Below are positions 60,121-64,000 of a DNA stretch of 64,000 nt, piece by piece. A program made the position numbers and the translations under genes. How positions within the stretch are numbered: position 1 is the first letter of the stretch; each line of letters starts with the position of its first letter. Source of the stretch: Chloroflexota bacterium (GTDB lineage: Bacteria > Chloroflexota > UBA11872 > UBA12225). The stretch spans positions 62,001-126,000 of the forward strand of contig JAUJOR010000007.1 of NCBI GenBank assembly GCA_030447525.1. The letters run 5' to 3'. The notes under the pieces were generated by a model that saw nothing but the letters and a program-made list of their open reading frames with translations, did not search any database and was not told the origin of the DNA.

Positions 60121-61416
60121 CTAGGACGCCTGGCCGGGGCCGAGGAATCCGAGGGTGGGAAACCGGGCGCCGAGGAGCTTTTCCGCCGGGGCGCCGAGCC
60201 AGCCATCCATCACCGTGCTGTAGACGGAGCGGAAGTCGGTGGTGTGGCGCAGATTGCCTTTATCCAGGTCGGACAGACTCACCGGGTCGCCCCAGTGGCC
60301 CCCCTTGATCCCGTTCCCAATGATGAACTGCGGAGTGGCCGTGCCATGATCCGTGCCGTTGGAGCCGTTCTCACCCACCCGGCGCCCGAACTCGCTCCAG
60401 GACATGACCATGACGTTGTCGGCCTTGCCCTGGGCGGTCAAGTCGTCCCAGAACGCCTTGAGGCCGTCGCTCAAGGATTGCAGCAGGCGGGCCTGCTGAT
60501 TCTTCTGGTTGGAGTGGGTATCGAAGCCCCCGATGGTGATGTAGCCCACCTTTACGCCCAGGTCGCCGGTGATCGTTTCCGCCAGGAGCTTTAACCCGGC
60601 GCCAAAGCCATCCTTGGGGTACTCCACCGCCGGCTTGTACGCGGCGTGGACCTGCTGCAGCTGGCCGATGCTTTCCAGCGTGCTGCTCTGGGTGCTCTGC
60701 AGCACCTGGGCAAAGGGGCCATCGCCGGAAACACCCCCGTAGAGCTGGACGAGGGCGTTTTGACGGGCAGGGGCGTCCACCGCGTAGCGCGGGTCGGGCA
60801 GCAGCTTGAAGGTGCTGGCATTATCCACCGCCGGGATGGGGAAGTCAGGGGACATCAAGGCCGGTGGGAGCGTGCCGCCGGCGGCGAACCCGGCGAAGGG
60901 ATGCCCGCGCCGATCGACCGATCCCTTGACCAGCTTGGCCAGCCACCCTTCACTGGCCTTGCCCTCCGGGTTGGCCGTTTGCCAGATGTCCATGGACTTG
61001 AAATGGGAGAAGCTGGGATTGGGGTAGCCCACGCCATGCACGATGGCTACTTTGCCGGCGTCCCAAAGGGACTTCACGCCCCCCATTGCCGGGTGCAGGC
61101 CGAAACGGTCGTCCAGCTTGAGGACGCCCCCCTCGGGCACACCGACGTTCTTGCGGTTCTGGTAGTAGAGCCCATCGGCATACGGCACCACCGTGTTCAA
61201 GCCGTCGTTCCCGCCGGCCATCTGCACGACGATCAGGGTGCGATTGGCAAAGGGGTCGTTGGATTGCGTCTCTGGGGTGCGCATGACGTCGGAGCCGCGC
61301 CCCGCGTCCTGGCCGGCCGCCTGCACGGCACGGGTGAAAATGTGGGGTAGGGCCAGCCCAAGAGATACGATCTTGAAGCCGTCCTGGATAAAGATGCGGC
61401 GGGATGGCAGGGCCAT
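60121..61416 (-). CDS. DUF1501 protein (sulfatase-like secreted protein)
   Basis: The protein has 431 residues. The N-terminus SRRIFIQDGFKIVSLGLALP is Tat-like. The DUF1501 signature is clear: TLIVVQMAGGNDGLNTVVPY, FGLHPAMGGVKSLWDAGKVA, IVHGVGYPNPSFSHFKSMDI and, near the C-terminus, VMSWSEFGRRVGENGSNGTDHGT with the Asp-His metal-like motif. DUF1501 proteins are alkaline-phosphatase-superfamily relatives, almost always encoded next to DUF1800 proteins, as here (143 bases downstream). Their substrate is unknown. The Tat-type signal indicates export in folded form. Confidence 0.92.
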   Translation of the reverse strand: MALPSRRIFIQDGFKIVSLGLALPHIFTRAVQAAGQDAGRGSDVMRTPETQSNDPFANRTLIVVQMAGGNDGLNTVVPYADGLYYQNRKNVGVPEGGVLKLDDRFGLHPAMGGVKSLWDAGKVAIVHGVGYPNPSFSHFKSMDIWQTANPEGKASEGWLAKLVKGSVDRRGHPFAGFAAGGTLPPALMSPDFPIPAVDNASTFKLLPDPRYAVDAPARQNALVQLYGGVSGDGPFAQVLQSTQSSTLESIGQLQQVHAAYKPAVEYPKDGFGAGLKLLAETITGDLGVKVGYITIGGFDTHSNQKNQQARLLQSLSDGLKAFWDDLTAQGKADNVMVMSWSEFGRRVGENGSNGTDHGTATPQFIIGNGIKGGHWGDPVSLSDLDKGNLRHTTDFRSVYSTVMDGWLGAPAEKLLGARFPTLGFLGPGQAS

Positions 61417-61558
61417 GGGGTATTGCTCCTCTACTTCTCTTCAGTTCCGCGCGCTCAGCTCGCGCCCCGGCGGCGATCGTCCACCGTGCAGCCGTGCAGC
61501 TGCGGGCGACCGAGCCCACTACCCGCGGCGCAGTGAACACCAGGCACTGAGCAGCCGC

Positions 61559-63040
61559 TCACGCCAGCTGGTATTCCGGCATGGCCATGATCAGGTAGAC
61601 GAGGCCGCGCAGCTTGCGGTCGACCGCGGGGTCGGTCTCCCTGAGGGGCTGGCCGGCCTTCCAGAGGTCACCGTCCTTTACGTAGGTCAGGAGGGCCTGG
61701 CGTTGCTCAGGGCTTGCCTGGCCGTCCAGCAGCAGACGGAGAAAGTACTCCACCGCCTGCTCCGGCGTGGCCAGACCTTGGCGCTGCACGAAGCCAAAGA
61801 GGGCTGCCGGCCGGGTGTGGTCGTCCTTGCGGATGGTCAAGATGCGGTTGACCCAGTTGACGCGCTCCAGCCAGGTGGTGGTGTTAAACCAGCTGGCGCC
61901 CCCCGGCCAGCCCGAGACGTTGGGGGGATTGAAGAGAGCCTGTCCCATCCGCTTGGCGCTGGTCTGAAAGGTTGAAGCGTCGGTTTCGAGCTGTAACACA
62001 CGGGCGACACCGGCAATGAGCTCCGCCGGGGATTTGGCCTTGGCGCGGTACGCCCGCTGGGAGTAAAAGGCCGGGGAGGTAAGGATGGCCCGCACCACGG
62101 CGCGGATGCTCCCCTTGCTGGAGCGGAACAGATCGACGATTGGCGCCAGAACGGCCGGCTCCGGATCGTCGTAGGCGAAAAAGGAGAACAAGCGCCGGCA
62201 GATGTACGGGGCGCAGGCCGGGTGATCGATCAGCAGGCCGATGACGTCGTCGCCACCAAAGCGACCGGTCTTGCCGAAGATGGTCTTCCCGCCCCCATCA
62301 TGCTGACCCTCTCGGAAGATGAACTTGCGCTCCGCGTCCAGGCTCCAACCGGTAAAGGCGCGGGCCACCTCGCGCACGTCCCGCTCGCTAAACGTGGGCT
62401 GCCCGTCCGGGCCGGTGACGCCAAGGGTAAACAGCTCCATCAGCTCACGGGAATAGTTCTCGTTCGGCTTGCCTTTGCGGTTGTCCCGCACGTCCAGGTA
62501 GACGACCATGGCTGGATCGCGGGAGATGCCCTTGAGGATCGTCGCCAGGTCGGCCAGGGCATGAGACCGGAAAAAGGCGTTCTGGTCCATCATCAGATTG
62601 GGCGGCGCGGGATCCTCCGGCTTCGGCTGTGGGAGGCCCACTTTGCCCGTCCCGCTCACCAGGAGCCCGTGCCAGAAGAGAGTCATCTTCTCGAGTAAGG
62701 GCCGCTTGGTGTAGATCATGCGCAAGAGCCACCAGCGCTGCATGTCGCCGGCCTTGTTCAAGTCGAGGCCGGCGCGCTGGAGTCGCTCGTCGAGGTCATC
62801 CGAGACCTGCTGGAAGTTGAGCAGGGCGTCCACCGTGCCGCTCACGCCCAGCCTGGCGTACGCATCCAGCTCGTCCGGGGAGTAGCCGAAGCCGGCCCGG
62901 CGCAGGAGATGGGCCACTCTATCGCGCTCGTCTACCAGCGGTGCGCCCCGGCCGCTCCGGGACTCGGCGGCCCCGCTGATAGTGGTGCGTAGCGCGACCA
63001 GGGCAGCGCTGGAGTGGTATTGCCCCGATAGGGTGGACAC
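61559..63040 (-). CDS. DUF1800 protein
   Basis: The protein has 493 residues. The family N-terminus is VAHLLRRAGFGYSPDELDAY, then WWLLRMIYTKRPLLEKMTLFWH, ENYSRELMELFTLGVTGPDG, and the C-terminal NPPNVSGWPGGASWFNTTTW. These are hallmark DUF1800 motifs. The role is unknown, but it nearly always pairs with DUF1501. The start is GTG 63040, inside sequence that may belong to the left end of the adjacent IS3 element, so the original N-terminus and signal may be lost; no export signal is visible. Confidence 0.9.
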   Translation of the reverse strand: MSTLSGQYHSSAALVALRTTISGAAESRSGRGAPLVDERDRVAHLLRRAGFGYSPDELDAYARLGVSGTVDALLNFQQVSDDLDERLQRAGLDLNKAGDMQRWWLLRMIYTKRPLLEKMTLFWHGLLVSGTGKVGLPQPKPEDPAPPNLMMDQNAFFRSHALADLATILKGISRDPAMVVYLDVRDNRKGKPNENYSRELMELFTLGVTGPDGQPTFSERDVREVARAFTGWSLDAERKFIFREGQHDGGGKTIFGKTGRFGGDDVIGLLIDHPACAPYICRRLFSFFAYDDPEPAVLAPIVDLFRSSKGSIRAVVRAILTSPAFYSQRAYRAKAKSPAELIAGVARVLQLETDASTFQTSAKRMGQALFNPPNVSGWPGGASWFNTTTWLERVNWVNRILTIRKDDHTRPAALFGFVQRQGLATPEQAVEYFLRLLLDGQASPEQRQALLTYVKDGDLWKAGQPLRETDPAVDRKLRGLVYLIMAMPEYQLA

Positions 63041-64000
63041 CCTGACACTAGGGGGAGGAAACCCCAGAAGGGATCCAGATCAATGAGCGCAGGACGCGAG
63101 CGCCGTATGCGGAGGAGTTCCGGGCGGAGGCGGTGCAGCTGGTGCGGGCGGGCGGGGGTCGCTGACCCAGGTGGCGAAGGACCTGGGGATCCACCACGAG
63201 ACGCTGCGGGGATGGGTCAAGCAGACCGACGTGGACGCCGGGCGCGCGACGGGCTGACGAGTGAGGAGCGGGCCGAGATCGCCCGCCTGCGCCGGGAGGT
63301 GCGCATCTTAAAGGAGGAGCGGGAGGTCCTAAAAAAGCCGCGCCTTCTTCGCGCGGGAGAGCGAGATCCGGTGAGGTGCTTCCGGTTCGTCGCGGCGGAG
63401 GAGGCCCAGCACCCGGTCGCGCTCTTGTGTCGGGTGCTCGACGTCTCGCGGGCGGGCTACTACGCCTGGCGGCGCCGGTCGCCGTCGGCGCGGGCCCGCG
63501 CCGACGGCGAGCCTGACGCGGGGGATCCTCGCCATTCATGCGACCAGCCGGGGCACCTACGGCAGCCCGCGGGTGCACGCCGAGTTGGGGGACCGCGCGT
63601 GCAGTGTGGGCGCAAGCGGGTCGCGCGCCTCATGCGCCGCCGGGCTCGCCGGGTGTCATCGCCCCCGTCGAAAGCCCCGCACGACGCGGGCGGACCCGCA
63701 CGCTCAGGCGGTTCCTGATCTGGTAGCGCGCGCCTTCCGCCCCGCCGCGCCCGATCGCTTATGGGTTTCCGATATTACGTATGTCGCCACGCGGGAGGGC
63801 TGGTTGTACCTCGCGGTCGTCCTCGACGCCTACAGCGCCGCGTCGTGGGCTGGGCCATGGCCGACCACCTGCGCACCGAACTCGTGCTCGCCGCGACGGC
63901 CATGGCCGTGCGCACGCGACGGCCAGCGCCGGGGCTCGTGCATCACTCCGACCACGGCTGCCAGTATACGTCGCTCGCCTTCGGCCACCGCTGCGCGCGT
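63020..64000 (+). mobile_element. IS3-family insertion sequence, truncated by the window edge
   Basis: The element begins near 63020 (the exact left end is uncertain; GTGGACACC around 63031 resembles IS3 ends) and runs off the window. It contains orfA and orfB of an IS3-type transposase. Several single-base indels interrupt it. Its left end overlaps or abuts the start of the DUF1800 gene. Confidence 0.75.
63079..64000 (+). pseudogene. IS3-family transposase orfA/orfB with multiple frameshifts
   Basis: OrfA is readable across frames: NERRTRAPYAEEFRAEAVQL, then after a shift in the G-run near 63155, SLTQVAKDLGIHHETLRGWV, a shift near 63241, and SEERAEIARLRREVRILKEE. The heptamer A-AAA-AAG near 63331, in frame with orfA, is the usual IS3 programmed -1 slip site. 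OrfB starts near 63371 with FVAAEEAQHPVALLCRVLDV and continues SRAGYYAWRRR. Another indel near 63510 and more beyond interrupt it. The DDE region shows LWVSDITYVATREGWLYLAV and HHSDHGCQYTSLAF. At least five indels mean it cannot be functional as read. Confidence 0.8.

Overview
The window is GC-rich bacterial chromosome with densely packed genes on both strands. Codon third positions are strongly G/C. The gene content (DUF1800/DUF1501 pair, sulfurtransferase with a CRIGERS active loop, many Gfo/Idh/MocA oxidoreductases, ClpS, independent phosphoglycerate mutase, long-form RmlA, glycosyltransferase 39-type membrane proteins) suggests a heterotrophic, sugar-using member of the Chloroflexota or a related terrabacterial lineage. 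That placement is an inference from protein style; no rRNA gene is present. Three tRNA genes are present: Gly-TCC, Pro-TGG and His-GTG.

Layout. 0-8.7 kb: end of a LacI-type regulator, polyphosphate kinase, PrmC with a repeat-bearing insertion, two adjacent TrkA-type RCK proteins, a universal stress protein, two response regulators, a PAP2 phosphatase and ClpS. 8.8-14.5 kb: a 26-bp perfect palindrome in a divergent promoter region, gpmI overlapping an enolase-superfamily dehydratase gene, an SdpI-like membrane protein and a secreted M23 peptidase. 14.8-22.4 kb: a 143-bp MITE-like element at the stop codon of a secreted clan GH-A glycosidase. It is followed by a probable sugar operon (isocitrate/isopropylmalate-type dehydrogenase, GH172/DUF2961, Gfo/Idh/MocA, RmlA) and a convergent oxidoreductase. 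22.5-31.4 kb: lepA, murJ, a glycosyltransferase, and an ABC-2 exporter led by an anti-sigma-like membrane protein.

31.4-37.1 kb looks accessory. It holds one copy of a 64-bp dispersed repeat, a serine beta-lactamase-like protein, a decayed tyrosine integrase beside tRNA-Gly, a hypothetical gene, an ArsR/VOC/SRPBCC cassette and a metallophosphoesterase fragment. 37.1-41.3 kb is a peptide/nickel-type ABC importer with no ATPase genes. 41.5-45 kb encodes a lipid kinase, a membrane glycosyltransferase and uracil phosphoribosyltransferase. It is followed by an intergenic region with REP-like palindromes. 45.3-48.4 kb is a three-gene sugar or hydroxyacid operon. 49-57 kb holds another membrane glycosyltransferase, the inverted second copy of the 64-bp repeat, a sulfurtransferase, an atypical glutamine synthetase, a PP2C phosphatase and an orphan sugar-binding lipoprotein. 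57-63 kb has two tRNAs, a histidine kinase/response regulator pair and the DUF1501/DUF1800 pair. 63-64 kb is a frameshifted IS3-family element cut by the window edge.

I found no CRISPR array, prophage structural module or complete defence island. The most unusual items are the compact repeats (64-bp inverted pair, 143-bp MITE-like element, 26-bp palindrome), the GH172 operon, and the shared translation leader in the anti-sigma/ABC exporter operon.
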